Shown one piece after another: positions 17,255 to 26,087 of a DNA stretch of 64,000 bases. The translations under genes were made by a program, and so were the position numbers. Numbering within the stretch: position 1 is the stretch's first letter; each line of letters begins with the position of its first letter. The stretch is from a virus: positions 100,831-164,830 of the IMG/VR virus record IMGVR_UViG_3300027911_000001; one strand, given 5' to 3'. The notes under the pieces were generated by a model. It had not been told where the DNA came from and did no database searches. It saw only the letters and a list, made by a program, of their open reading frames with translations.

Positions 17255-18322
17255 TTAGAGTGTGCCGTTATTAAGAGCGTCCATAAACTCGGCATCGCTA
17301 AGTTGAGTTACATCTTGGGTTTTAGCCTTTGGGGTAACCTTGGTTTCCGTAGCTTTCTTTGTAGAAGAAGGAGTTACTGGAGTCACAACGGTAGTTTTAG
17401 CTGCTACAGCAACGGTATCCTCTACGAAATTAACCATAGTATCCGTAGTTTGTTTAGCAGAAGTGGTCTCTGCTGTAGAACTATCATCGCTATCGTCATC
17501 GCCGCCATGATCATCGTCCGATGCCGTAGGAGTAGCTGCAGCATTTTTAGCAAATAGGGTATCTAGGTAAGTAGACTTCCCTGTACCAAGGTCAGAAGTT
17601 TTCACAATTTCTGCTACTTGTTCTGCTGTTGGTCTAAAAAATAGCTTATCTAGCTCAGCCGCTTCGGTTTTAAGTCTAGAGACGATTTCATCATTAAGAG
17701 AATGCGAAACGTCTTTCTTAACCTTCCCAATTCCAGGTACAGAAATCTCTTCTTGAAGAACGCTAACCCCAAAACTAGTTTCATTATTGGTTCCAGTTCT
17801 AGTAAAAACGAAATACCTACCATCTTCCGGGCTAAGAGGGTATACTTCAGAGGCCTCTAACTTCTTGATTAGAGCGTCTAAGACCACCTTACATTTGTGG
17901 CGGATTTGAAGAACTCCAATATTGCCATTAGCATCAATGACATTCAGATGATGGGCACTATCTAGGTTATAAAGACCTTCTCGACCAACTAGAGGATTTA
18001 AGCGATCCACAACAGCCTTATTGCCTGTCTTTTTAGCTTCTTCGAGCTTGGCCTTCAAAGTTTCCAAACGCTCCTTGGCTGCATCTGGAATTTCAACCAT
18101 TTTGGTTTCTCGATTTTTCTTCTCAGGACTAGCAAATGGCTTCTTTTTGCCATCTGTAGTCGAATAACCCCAATGTACGCCATAATGTACGGACCAACGG
18201 TTTGAGTCCGCTAGATCGCCAATTCCTGGTAAAATACGATAAACTTGATCTCCGTCTTTTAGTTTAAAGATTTTACGTTTAGTATAGCCCCCATTACCGC
18301 CTCGTCCATTACCAATTTTCAT
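17255..18322 (-). CDS. gp32-like single-stranded DNA-binding protein
   Basis: 355 residues. The N-terminal region (YTKRKIFKLKDGDQVYRILP, then WSVHYGVHWGY) has the pattern of phage gp32-family SSBs. The central domain includes a possible metal or DNA site (LNVIDANGN, IRHKCKV). The last ~100 residues are low-complexity and acidic (DDDHGGDDDSDD), ending with a short LSDAEFMDALNNG helix that probably recruits replication partners. It binds ssDNA for replication and recombination. There is no separate promoter; it is read from upstream. Confidence 0.78.
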   Translation of the reverse strand: MKIGNGRGGNGGYTKRKIFKLKDGDQVYRILPGIGDLADSNRWSVHYGVHWGYSTTDGKKKPFASPEKKNRETKMVEIPDAAKERLETLKAKLEEAKKTGNKAVVDRLNPLVGREGLYNLDSAHHLNVIDANGNIGVLQIRHKCKVVLDALIKKLEASEVYPLSPEDGRYFVFTRTGTNNETSFGVSVLQEEISVPGIGKVKKDVSHSLNDEIVSRLKTEAAELDKLFFRPTAEQVAEIVKTSDLGTGKSTYLDTLFAKNAAATPTASDDDHGGDDDSDDSSTAETTSAKQTTDTMVNFVEDTVAVAAKTTVVTPVTPSSTKKATETKVTPKAKTQDVTQLSDAEFMDALNNGTL

Positions 18323-18323
18323 T

Positions 18324-18521
18324 TTACTTTCCTTTCTTTCTTTTTACAATTGAAGTTTTAATTTCATAAAATTGAGGATTAGAAGCTGTCAACTCATGTA
18401 CAGGCCTATCTCTAGCTTCATGCACAGCATCTTTTAGTTCATCGAATAGAACCCAATATCCATTGGATTCGGCTCCATTTTCTTCTTCCCAAAAACCGTA
18501 TTGCTTTAGTGATGGTTTCAT
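18324..18521 (-). CDS. Small hypothetical protein
   Basis: 65 residues, not recognised. The sequence is mixed alpha/beta with a basic C-terminus (VKRKKGK). It lies two bases upstream of the SSB gene and downstream of a possible promoter, so it may be the first gene of an SSB-UvsX transcript. Confidence 0.55.
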   Translation of the reverse strand: MKPSLKQYGFWEEENGAESNGYWVLFDELKDAVHEARDRPVHELTASNPQFYEIKTSIVKRKKGK

Positions 18522-18532
18522 TTGTTTCCCTA

Positions 18533-19309
18533 CTATCTATTCTTACACAATCTAGATATATTTGTCAAGACATTTTTTACATTCTTAGAGCTAATTTCTT
18601 TAATTGTAAATGTTCCTTGAACTGATCTTACTTTATCTGCACCTTCTCCAGCTACAACCAAAAAAGATCTTGCGCCGATTCGACCCAATGTGCCGATTAA
18701 GTCTAGAGCTAATGATTCGTCATCAGTAGTCATAACAATAGGAGTGAGTTTATCTTGATGATCGATTTCGATAGCTTGCTCTGATAGAGAATTGATTACA
18801 TGTAGACCAATGATTTCAGATCCAACTTGTTCATTAACTGCTTGTTTTAACAGGTTCACAAAATCTTCCTTACTTTTCATAGGACGATTATAATCATTTT
18901 TCATAAGAAGCATAGGATACTCAACGATACCAAGTTCATTGGCCTTATCTTCCAAATGCCTAGCAATGATCTCAAATAAATTTCCGGTAGGCGCTCTATT
19001 TGCATAAAGTTCTTCTGGCAATCTGTTAGCTAAGTCTTTATAGAAGCCTTCTGGATCGGAAGAAAAACACTTAAATTCTTTGGTGGCCGTCTCTTGGAAA
19101 GTTCCCTTGTCTGAGCCTAAAACTAGAATAAAAGTGGCACTTAACCTAAGTTGTGTTGTATATTCGTCCTTTAAAGTTTTGTATCGATCCCTAGCATTTC
19201 GTCGTCGTCCCTCTCTTCCAGCATAGGTTTCCGGTGGTCCTGCCGTAATATCCTCATTGATATAGGGCCTAATTTTATTAATTTCCTGCAATACTTTACT
19301 TAGCGACAT
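18533..19309 (-). CDS. Conserved-looking hypothetical protein of the replication block
   Basis: 258 residues, family not recognised. An N-terminal basic helical stretch (YAGREGRRRNARDRY) leads into alternating strands and helices (FILVLGSDKG, GSEIIGLHVINS, RIGARSFLVVAGEG), suggesting an alpha/beta fold. No catalytic motif is evident. It is packed between the 107-residue gene and the SSB group. Confidence 0.55.
   Translation of the reverse strand: MSLSKVLQEINKIRPYINEDITAGPPETYAGREGRRRNARDRYKTLKDEYTTQLRLSATFILVLGSDKGTFQETATKEFKCFSSDPEGFYKDLANRLPEELYANRAPTGNLFEIIARHLEDKANELGIVEYPMLLMKNDYNRPMKSKEDFVNLLKQAVNEQVGSEIIGLHVINSLSEQAIEIDHQDKLTPIVMTTDDESLALDLIGTLGRIGARSFLVVAGEGADKVRSVQGTFTIKEISSKNVKNVLTNISRLCKNR
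18540..18568 (-). promoter_or_regulatory. Possible early promoter before the SSB group
   Basis: TTGACA, 17 bp spacer, TAAGAA(T), at the end of the 258-residue gene; a ribosome site (AGGGA) and the ATG of the 65-residue gene follow. The -35 is perfect and the -10 is weak. Confidence 0.4.
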
Positions 19310-19310
19310 T

Positions 19311-19634
19311 CTATTTCTCCTTTATTCTATTTTCTACTTGTTCAATTAACATTTCTGTTCTCAATTTTCTATCCTTTAAATTCTGTAATCTCTCTATGTC
19401 GTGCTTTACGTCATTAACTTCCGACATAGGGACAGCGTCTTTAAACAAATCTTGCGGGGATGCCCATTCTTCTACAGTGATAGTGCATTTAACGATACCA
19501 CAGCTTTCCCAGCATTTACTGTGCTCTTTTAAGTCCTCCATACTTCCAAAAACTACATTTCCTCCCATGGCCTCGCCCAGTTCGTGTTGGAAATCGACCC
19601 CATCCATATAGATGGTCTTGCTTGGCTTATTCAT
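19311..19634 (-). CDS. Hypothetical protein
   Basis: 107 residues, not recognised. It has a mixed N-terminal part with three cysteines (KCWESCGIVKC) and a C-terminal coiled-coil helix (VNDVKHDIERLQNLKDRKL). It shares a base with the start of the next gene and is part of the continuous early operon. Confidence 0.55.
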   Translation of the reverse strand: MNKPSKTIYMDGVDFQHELGEAMGGNVVFGSMEDLKEHSKCWESCGIVKCTITVEEWASPQDLFKDAVPMSEVNDVKHDIERLQNLKDRKLRTEMLIEQVENRIKEK

Positions 19635-19876
19635 TAGATGACCCTCAAATATTTTTTAATCTCAGTTAAAGACTTGAATCTTTTTTCAAAGATTTTTGCT
19701 TCTTGTTTACCTTGATAGTTATCTTGGAAGGATTTCTGGACCTTAAGCCTACCGTCCGCAGAAGAAAAATCTACAAAGATACGCTTAGAGATCTCGTTTA
19801 CACTAACCTGTAAAATAGCATCTTTGCCTAGTTTCTTACTTTTAATTACTTTATTCTGAAATGGGTTATCTTGCAT
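19634..19876 (-). CDS. Small basic hypothetical protein
   Basis: 80 residues, basic, with a predicted beta-hairpin core (AILQVSVNEISKRIFVDFS) and a C-terminal helix. Not recognised. It overlaps the end of the subtilisin gene by 11 bases. Confidence 0.55.
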   Translation of the reverse strand: MQDNPFQNKVIKSKKLGKDAILQVSVNEISKRIFVDFSSADGRLKVQKSFQDNYQGKQEAKIFEKRFKSLTEIKKYLRVI

Positions 19877-20588
19877 TGAGTATTTCCCTTATTAGTTTAC
19901 CTGTTCTTTTAGCTGTTGCTTGACTGGTTCCAGACATAGAGTGATAATATCCGCCTGGAGTAGTAGAGATGACACTTTGCCCAATCTCTGAAGCGTTAAC
20001 TAAGGATCCAAAATTGGACGTCTTGGCTAATGTGCCATCTCTTTCTGAATTACTAACTACGATCTCATTTTTTAAGAAATAAGATGCTGGATAATAATAA
20101 TACCCATCTTTGTTCAACTCTTTACCGTCATTACCTGCCGCAACTACGAAGGTGACTTCTGGATGGTTTTTAATTAAATAATACTCGTCTCCATGGAATT
20201 CTGGACCACCGCTAGAAAAGTTCACTATATTGGCCCCATTTTTAATGGCTTCTTTAATAGCTAAAACTTCTCTTCTTATATTTTGAGATGCGGTAGCATC
20301 ATCTGTATAATACTTATATATCAATAAACAAAATCCCGGATTGGGACCGTAATTCATAGCGATCGTGCTAACGATCCCAGCAATATGGGTTCCGTGGCCA
20401 TTATTATCCGCGATGCCTTTTCCAGTAAAGTCTTTATGTCCGGCAGAACATAGGCTAGCTTGAAATCTTGGATCATTTAAATCAAGCCCTGTGTCAATCA
20501 CAGCAACTCTAAGCAACTTTTGCTCGGTTTTGGCAATTGACGCGGTAAAGGCCAATATCAGTAAGGCTATATAGAACATTTGCTTCAT
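19866..20588 (-). CDS. Secreted subtilisin-like serine protease (S8)
   Basis: 240 residues from the ATG at 20588; an upstream TTG is part of the promoter. A signal peptide is evident (MKQMFYIALLILAFTASIA). The catalytic set is complete: Asp32 (VIDTGLD), His65 (NGHGTH), oxyanion Asn153 (AAGNDG) and Ser222 (SGTSQA). There is no long pro-domain, and at ~220 mature residues it is short for the family. It should act outside the cytoplasm. It is not near head genes, so it is unlikely to be a prohead protease. Possible roles are envelope weakening, receptor removal or attack on rival proteins. It is driven by its own promoter, apparently leaderless. Confidence 0.88.
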   Translation of the reverse strand: MKQMFYIALLILAFTASIAKTEQKLLRVAVIDTGLDLNDPRFQASLCSAGHKDFTGKGIADNNGHGTHIAGIVSTIAMNYGPNPGFCLLIYKYYTDDATASQNIRREVLAIKEAIKNGANIVNFSSGGPEFHGDEYYLIKNHPEVTFVVAAGNDGKELNKDGYYYYPASYFLKNEIVVSNSERDGTLAKTSNFGSLVNASEIGQSVISTTPGGYYHSMSGTSQATAKRTGKLIREILNAR

Positions 20589-20595
20589 ATTATAT

Positions 20596-20624
20596 ACTCT
20601 ATCAAATATATTGACATGTGTCAA
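20596..20624 (-). promoter_or_regulatory. Early promoter of the subtilisin gene
   Basis: TTGACA, 17 bp spacer, TAGAGT, then 7 bases to the ATG. No ribosome-binding site fits between, so the transcript would start at or next to the A of the start codon. Confidence 0.6.
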
Positions 20625-20632
20625 TAAAAATC

Positions 20633-23600
20633 TTATGTTTCTACAAAAATACTTAGAACGGCCATCTCGTTAGATTTCATAGCCCTTTTTTTCATGAAAA
20701 TCGTACATATAGAGCCTTTTTTTACGCCTTCTGGATATTCAAGTTCACCAGAATCATAACTAGGCCACAGGACTTTTTCAACAATAGTCCCGTTACCACA
20801 ATCTACAATCATCTTTAGCGCTCTTTTGGTTCCCTTGGAATAGGAAAACTCTTTGGCTTCGATTATGTAACAAGTCACAGCTACATATATATCTCTTTCC
20901 ACTTGAGAGCCTTCTAGCTTATCTAGGCGCCCTAGCACGCTGCCATCAACTAAAAGAACCGACTTGCCCCAGATAGGATCTATAACCTTACCTTGATTTG
21001 TGTTTTCGTCTAATATTTTGCTGTATTTTTTACCCAAATCATGCAGATCGATAGGCATCGTTGGCAAGACTTGCTTTTTCATAGCTGCATCTTTAAGAGG
21101 ATGTAGGTCAATATATTCTTGCGGGACCTTACCTTCCTTTGGTTGCAAGGCCCTCATTTTTTTCAGCTTTTGATCGGCTTCTGCTTTTTTATCTCTAAAC
21201 TTTTTAATTTCGACGGCATTTTCATAAGCCTTAAGTTTTTCAATTAAAGAAGAGCTGGGAGGAAATAGACTATCCATAATGCCAACGTGAATCAGCTTAT
21301 GAGACAAAGAAGGTCCCGCAACGTCTTTGTCTACAAAATCTTGGATGTCTTTATATGGACGATTAGCGACGATAGGCTCGATAGTTTTTTCACCGATACC
21401 TCTTATAATACCAAGTTTTGCTCTAATTTTATGATTAGTATAATCAGGAACCATTTGATCGCTAGATAAGTTAATATCAGGAGGAGCTACCAAATGTTTT
21501 GTATGTGGCCAGAATTTCCCTGTAACTTCTTTTTCATCTGCATTTGTTAATACCGCAGCCCACCACGCCAAAGGATAATTATGGCGCAAAAACATGCAGG
21601 CATATGTAATATATGCATAACTAACAGCATGGCTCTTATTGAAAGAATAACGTCCGAAAGTTTCGATACGATTCCATAACATCTCGGCCTCTTCTTTGCT
21701 CATAAGCTTAGAAGCACCGGCAATGAATTTAGGGCGTTGATTTGCTAATTCAACAGCCTTTTTCTTACCAATATTTTCTCTTAGGATCTCAGCTTCTTGT
21801 CCTGAAAATCCACCGATTTCTTTTGCAATCTTGGTAATTTGTTCTTGATAAACTAAAACAGAATATGTCTCTGGGATAAGCTTATCTAAGATCTTAATAT
21901 CCTCATAAGAATTTCCATTCCTACGATAGACGTATTCTTGGGCCATATTCCTGCCCGTATTTTCGTCGATGAAATCTAACGGACCTGGGCGAACCAAGGA
22001 TAAAATGACAGCTAAATCATCGATACTTTTAGGTAGAATGTCTTTTACGAAAGGGATCATTGACTTTGTATTGATCTGAAAACATGTCTCAGTATCACCA
22101 TTCCACACAGATTTAAAGGCTTCCTCATCGGAAGGCAAATCCCAAACATAGGTGTCTTTGGTGCCATGCATAAAATGCCCAACGCGATATAATTGATTTT
22201 CTTCTTTATTAATCAAATCTAAACAAACTCTGATATCAGCCAATTGGTGAATAACTAGTAGGTCGTATTTGACGAGCCCGCTTTCTTCGCAAGCTTTAGC
22301 TTCCGGCTGCGTAATGTTGCCTTCTTTGGTTGGAACGGTGTTATAAATGGGCTCATTGCTAAGAATGAAAGCGCTGGCATGGCGACTTACAGATCTAACC
22401 AATCCTAAGGATTTCTTAACAACTTCCCATTCCTTTGGGTAGTCTGTGGAATATTTTTGTAGATCTTCGTTTTGCTCAATTAAACCAGGATGAACGTTGC
22501 CGTCATCATCCTCATAACCAAACACATACTTTTGGTCTGAGACTCCCTGGGGAGGCTGCGGTAAGCCTTCCGACAATAGAGCTATCTTTGGGGATACCTT
22601 ACCATTAAAATATCGATCTACGTCCTTGATAGCGCTTTTGAGCCTTACGGTAGTCCGAGTAGATACCTGGGCGGCCTTGCTACCCCAGCGTTTATAAAGG
22701 TAACCAGAATGACCGTCTTCGCCCACCAAAAGCTCTCTAGACTCTAAATCTGAGTCGATATCAGCTAATGCATTTCTATTAATACGATCCATAGAATAGA
22801 ACCGTGAGAAAGATAGCTCGTGTCTAAATGGATTAACCTGCGTAATACCTAATAGGTAAACCAATAGAGAACCGGCTGCAGAACCTCGTCCAGGGCCTGT
22901 AAGCTGCCCATTTTCCTTGTAATGATCTAAGATGTCGCATATAGGCAGGAAATAGGCAGTCATATCCATTTTACCATTTCGATGAATAACGTCTAGTTCT
23001 TCCTTTAGTCTAGCCTCATAAATAGGGTCTCCCCATTTCATACGACCGTTTTTCTCTATCTTGGCCATGATTTGTTTTATGGGCTCTTCAGCGCCTACAT
23101 CGGCTAATTTCCATGTGTACTTTAGCTCAAAGCCATCAAAAAGCCTAGCCCAGGAGTCGTTATTTGCTAATATTTTAGCGGTTTCTTCCATTGGAAGTCC
23201 CATATATTGATCTAGGTACTCGATAATCTCCAAATTAGTTTTCATGTGTTGGTTGGCAGCAATACGGCTCTTGCCCTCCAAAACTACATTTTGGACTGGT
23301 TTGTCATTTTTATTAGCATAATACGCATAATCTGATACCAAAACAGGGACCGTGTATCGTCTAGCAAGAGCATAAAGGAATTTATTAACCTTTAGGGTTA
23401 CATCAAAAGGAAGAGGCAGAAAGCCTTCGTGAGTGCCCACCGACAAAATATCTTTGCCTACTTCAGAGTAAACCCCATTTGCTACTTTGGAAACAACTCT
23501 GGTATGGCCAGGACGATCAACCAGATCTGAAGCCTTGATTTTTCTTGCTCTATCTGTAGTCAAAAAATCAGTAGCAAGCAATGCATCCTTGGTTTTGTCA

Positions 23601-24184
23601 GTATATACAATTTCAACCACTCTTGCAAACTTTTTGCTCCATGGTTCAGCGATCATTGCAACTCTAAGTCTACCAGGGAAAAGGGAGTTTAGTTTTTCAA
23701 ATAGTTTAAGTCCAATATTGGCGTCTGAGGCTAAGAAAGCTTTGCCTACTATGTCATGTTCACCGCCAATAACAATATTGATTTTGTGCTTAGATAAGAT
23801 TTCTAAATCGGTCCAGGTCAAAAGGTTCTGCTTTTCATCTCTAATATTTATGGTTTGAAAATCTGTCCTGGAAATCAATTGGCAAAGCGCCTGATAAGCA
23901 TCTTGGTTTTCAGCATAAGCTGTAATTAGGAAATATTTGCAACGATCGGCTTTTGTGCCCGAAGTTATCGGACATGAGGGATCTTTAAAATATAGCTGAA
24001 TCCCTAAGATGGGCTTAATACCACTCTTCTTGGCAGCGCTATAAGTCTTCAAAGCTGAATACAGATATCCAAGATCTGTGCAAGCGAAATGGGTGCGTTT
24101 TAATTCCTTGGCACGGTCCAAAAGAACCTGGAGTGTGCTTGCGCTTAGATAGGACTCAGGCATACTGTGACAAGACACGTTCAT
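20633..24184 (-). CDS. dnaE: DNA polymerase III alpha subunit (C-family replicase)
   Basis: 1183 residues, full length for a DnaE-type polymerase. It has an N-terminal PHP domain (begins CHSMPESYLSASTLQVLL), then the C-family catalytic core with GPGRGSAAGSLLVYLLGITQ (phosphate-binding) and the acidic ADIDSD motif (usually PDIDLD), then the fingers (SVSRHASAFILS; YVYRRNG; YQEQITKIAKEIGGFSGQEA), a helix-hairpin-helix segment (IRGIGEKTIEPIV) and a C-terminal OB-like domain. The first PHP histidines are partly changed (CHSMPES), so PHP exonuclease activity is doubtful; a separate DnaQ-like exonuclease is encoded at 24435-25079. It replicates the phage genome. Confidence 0.93.
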   Translation of the reverse strand: MNVSCHSMPESYLSASTLQVLLDRAKELKRTHFACTDLGYLYSALKTYSAAKKSGIKPILGIQLYFKDPSCPITSGTKADRCKYFLITAYAENQDAYQALCQLISRTDFQTINIRDEKQNLLTWTDLEILSKHKINIVIGGEHDIVGKAFLASDANIGLKLFEKLNSLFPGRLRVAMIAEPWSKKFARVVEIVYTDKTKDALLATDFLTTDRARKIKASDLVDRPGHTRVVSKVANGVYSEVGKDILSVGTHEGFLPLPFDVTLKVNKFLYALARRYTVPVLVSDYAYYANKNDKPVQNVVLEGKSRIAANQHMKTNLEIIEYLDQYMGLPMEETAKILANNDSWARLFDGFELKYTWKLADVGAEEPIKQIMAKIEKNGRMKWGDPIYEARLKEELDVIHRNGKMDMTAYFLPICDILDHYKENGQLTGPGRGSAAGSLLVYLLGITQVNPFRHELSFSRFYSMDRINRNALADIDSDLESRELLVGEDGHSGYLYKRWGSKAAQVSTRTTVRLKSAIKDVDRYFNGKVSPKIALLSEGLPQPPQGVSDQKYVFGYEDDDGNVHPGLIEQNEDLQKYSTDYPKEWEVVKKSLGLVRSVSRHASAFILSNEPIYNTVPTKEGNITQPEAKACEESGLVKYDLLVIHQLADIRVCLDLINKEENQLYRVGHFMHGTKDTYVWDLPSDEEAFKSVWNGDTETCFQINTKSMIPFVKDILPKSIDDLAVILSLVRPGPLDFIDENTGRNMAQEYVYRRNGNSYEDIKILDKLIPETYSVLVYQEQITKIAKEIGGFSGQEAEILRENIGKKKAVELANQRPKFIAGASKLMSKEEAEMLWNRIETFGRYSFNKSHAVSYAYITYACMFLRHNYPLAWWAAVLTNADEKEVTGKFWPHTKHLVAPPDINLSSDQMVPDYTNHKIRAKLGIIRGIGEKTIEPIVANRPYKDIQDFVDKDVAGPSLSHKLIHVGIMDSLFPPSSSLIEKLKAYENAVEIKKFRDKKAEADQKLKKMRALQPKEGKVPQEYIDLHPLKDAAMKKQVLPTMPIDLHDLGKKYSKILDENTNQGKVIDPIWGKSVLLVDGSVLGRLDKLEGSQVERDIYVAVTCYIIEAKEFSYSKGTKRALKMIVDCGNGTIVEKVLWPSYDSGELEYPEGVKKGSICTIFMKKRAMKSNEMAVLSIFVET

Positions 24185-24438
24185 TCAGAATCCTTTGGTT
24201 TTCTAGAATTCATTTTTTCAAGCATTAGCATTACTTTGGTATGCCTATCAGACATATACTTATCGTATTTCTTATAATCACGATAAAAATCTATACAAAA
24301 AATATGAGTCAGTAGAATAATGTGAATGGTAAATCCACCGCCAGGAATCTTTTTATGGTGCTTAAACCAAGAAAGACCCCATTTAATATTGCAATCTGGT
24401 TCGTGGAAATTACCTACTAATTCAAATTTAACTTTCAT
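24181..24438 (-). CDS. Small hypothetical protein between polymerase and exonuclease genes
   Basis: 85 residues, not recognised. It has an N-terminal strand, a central hydrophobic stretch (FTIHIILLTHIFCIDFY) and a basic C-terminal helix. ATGA overlaps on both sides tie it to the exonuclease and polymerase genes, so a replisome accessory role is possible from position only. Confidence 0.55.
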   Translation of the reverse strand: MKVKFELVGNFHEPDCNIKWGLSWFKHHKKIPGGGFTIHIILLTHIFCIDFYRDYKKYDKYMSDRHTKVMLMLEKMNSRKPKDSE

Positions 24439-25079
24439 TCTGACTCCAGCAATGAGATCAGGTCCACCTGTTGGCTTCCGCCGTCTTTTTTGCTAGCCAT
24501 TAGTTCCAAAAGCTTCTTGTAGACTTCGACTGTGGCTAAGGTGTCAGCTTTAGCTGTATGGGCTTGACCCATGGAAATATCGAAATACTTAACCATACTT
24601 ACAAGGGTTCCAGTATCTGGCGGTAGCCACTGGGCATCTTTTAGAAAGTTCACGACTACTTTTGGATCTACTTGATTATAGCTAATCATGGAATCCCATT
24701 CTTTAAATGGCAAAACGTAAGCTTGTACGAATGCTACGTCGAATCCTAGATTATATCCCAAAGCTCTTAGGTTGCTATATTTTCCAGATTTCTTCAAATG
24801 TCTTTTTAACATTTCTGTTATTTTTACTTTAGCTTCAGAATAAGTGATAGTTTCTGGATCTTCCAGATGTTGATTAATATTGATTCCATTTACTTTTAGA
24901 GCCTGTTCTTCTGCCAAAGGGAGGCGCCCATCATTAGGCTTAAGTTTTAAATCTAGTTCTTCAACTACTTTAAAATCTTCAGTAACTACAGCCATGTACA
25001 ATGTGAGTAAATCGGAAGTCAAAGGGCTAAACCCTCCGGTCTCGCTATCCATCGCAATAAAAAATCCTGGGTTTGACAT
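24435..25079 (-). CDS. dnaQ: DnaQ-like 3'-5' exonuclease (Pol III epsilon-type, DEDDh)
   Basis: 214 residues with all DEDDh motifs: ExoI IAMDSETGG (D11, E13), ExoII LGYNLGFDVAF (Asp), ExoIII AHTAKADTLAT (His and Asp, DEDDh spacing). The C-terminal tail (QQVDLISLL) resembles a sliding-clamp-binding peptide. It is the probable proofreader for the polymerase encoded two genes downstream. The polymerase gene is a separate cistron, as in bacterial dnaQ/dnaE pairs. Confidence 0.87.
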   Translation of the reverse strand: MSNPGFFIAMDSETGGFSPLTSDLLTLYMAVVTEDFKVVEELDLKLKPNDGRLPLAEEQALKVNGININQHLEDPETITYSEAKVKITEMLKRHLKKSGKYSNLRALGYNLGFDVAFVQAYVLPFKEWDSMISYNQVDPKVVVNFLKDAQWLPPDTGTLVSMVKYFDISMGQAHTAKADTLATVEVYKKLLELMASKKDGGSQQVDLISLLESE

Positions 25080-25261
25080 TAAGTTTGCCTCAAGAATTCT
25101 GGAGAATAGATGTGGGGCTCTTCTTTGTTGCTGAAATATTCATCCATTTGCGCCGATAATCCGATAAAAGGGTAGACTTCATCGGTATATTTCATATCCT
25201 TATCAAGTTCGTCTGCCATTTTTTTGAAACCTGACATAACATCTTCGTCTCGATTTTTCAT
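25079..25261 (-). CDS. Small acidic hypothetical protein
   Basis: 60 residues from the ATG at 25261, which has an AAAGGA ribosome site and follows the stop of the upstream gene by one base; the longer frame to 25315 lies inside that gene. Acidic and helical, not recognised. It shares a base with the exonuclease start. Confidence 0.6.
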   Translation of the reverse strand: MKNRDEDVMSGFKKMADELDKDMKYTDEVYPFIGLSAQMDEYFSNKEEPHIYSPEFLRQT

Positions 25262-25262
25262 A

Positions 25263-26087
25263 CTATTTCCTTTGATCGCACTTTTCGCAATAATCATATT
25301 GCTCAGTGAAACCATGGTAATTCTTCCAAGAATGGTCGCAAGTTTTTACAGTCTTAGGCGAATCAAACCATTCCGTTACTGTGATCCTGCCTTCTCCTCC
25401 AGGTCCATCGCATTTGCTACCACCAGAACCGCCCGATCCTCCGCCCCCAATCATTCGAACATAATAGCTCATTCCATTGGAAGCATTTGCAGTAGGAAGG
25501 GTCACCGTAATAATACCGTTACCTGCTAAAAAAGGAGCATCGTCTTTTTCTTCTTTACAGGAAGAGTCTAAGTCATTTAAAAACACCGAGTAATCTTGAA
25601 GCCTTTCTCTAAAAGTCACATCGTCCTCAACCTCTTTAGAGATAATACTAGCTACATTTCTAAACATGCCAAGCCATTTTCTCCCCAAATCGTCCAGTTG
25701 TTGGCCCTGGGCGACATCTAAAACGTCATCAAATACATATTCTAGCAGACTTCCGAAAGGCTTGCTTAAGATAACTTCTTGAAGAGTCCCTTCTAAAAAT
25801 AAACGAAGCATATGCGTAACAGTGCTTTCCCATAAGGTTTCGGGTTGGAGACCGGTGAGAGTCTTATACTGGAAGACTTCGCTAAAACGTTGAGCATTTT
25901 CAAAAATAGTAACGTTGATTGCATATTTTGTAGCGTCTACAGCATGATCCGGCGCAAGAGAGGTAACAAGCGACTTATAAGTTTGCGGATCAACAATCAT
26001 AGCCCTACCGTCGTCTTCTGTATTAAAATCACGGTCTAAAGGTGATTTTGGCACTATCCATTTAAAATGTTTGATTTCTTGGCTCAT
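25263..26087 (-). CDS. Hypothetical protein with a fibre-like glycine-rich hairpin and zinc tail
   Basis: 274 residues. The N-terminal ~190 residues are a helical domain of unknown family. Then comes a beta segment, a run MIGGGGSGGSGG, and RITVTEWF, the same plan as the end of the glycine-rich domain of the tail fibre at 3987-6557. The C-terminus (CDHSWKNYHGFTEQYDYCEKC) is a C-x2-C-type metal knuckle. The mixture of a fibre-tip-like hairpin with a zinc knuckle in a replication-block gene is odd. Function unknown. Confidence 0.6.
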   Translation of the reverse strand: MSQEIKHFKWIVPKSPLDRDFNTEDDGRAMIVDPQTYKSLVTSLAPDHAVDATKYAINVTIFENAQRFSEVFQYKTLTGLQPETLWESTVTHMLRLFLEGTLQEVILSKPFGSLLEYVFDDVLDVAQGQQLDDLGRKWLGMFRNVASIISKEVEDDVTFRERLQDYSVFLNDLDSSCKEEKDDAPFLAGNGIITVTLPTANASNGMSYYVRMIGGGGSGGSGGSKCDGPGGEGRITVTEWFDSPKTVKTCDHSWKNYHGFTEQYDYCEKCDQRK

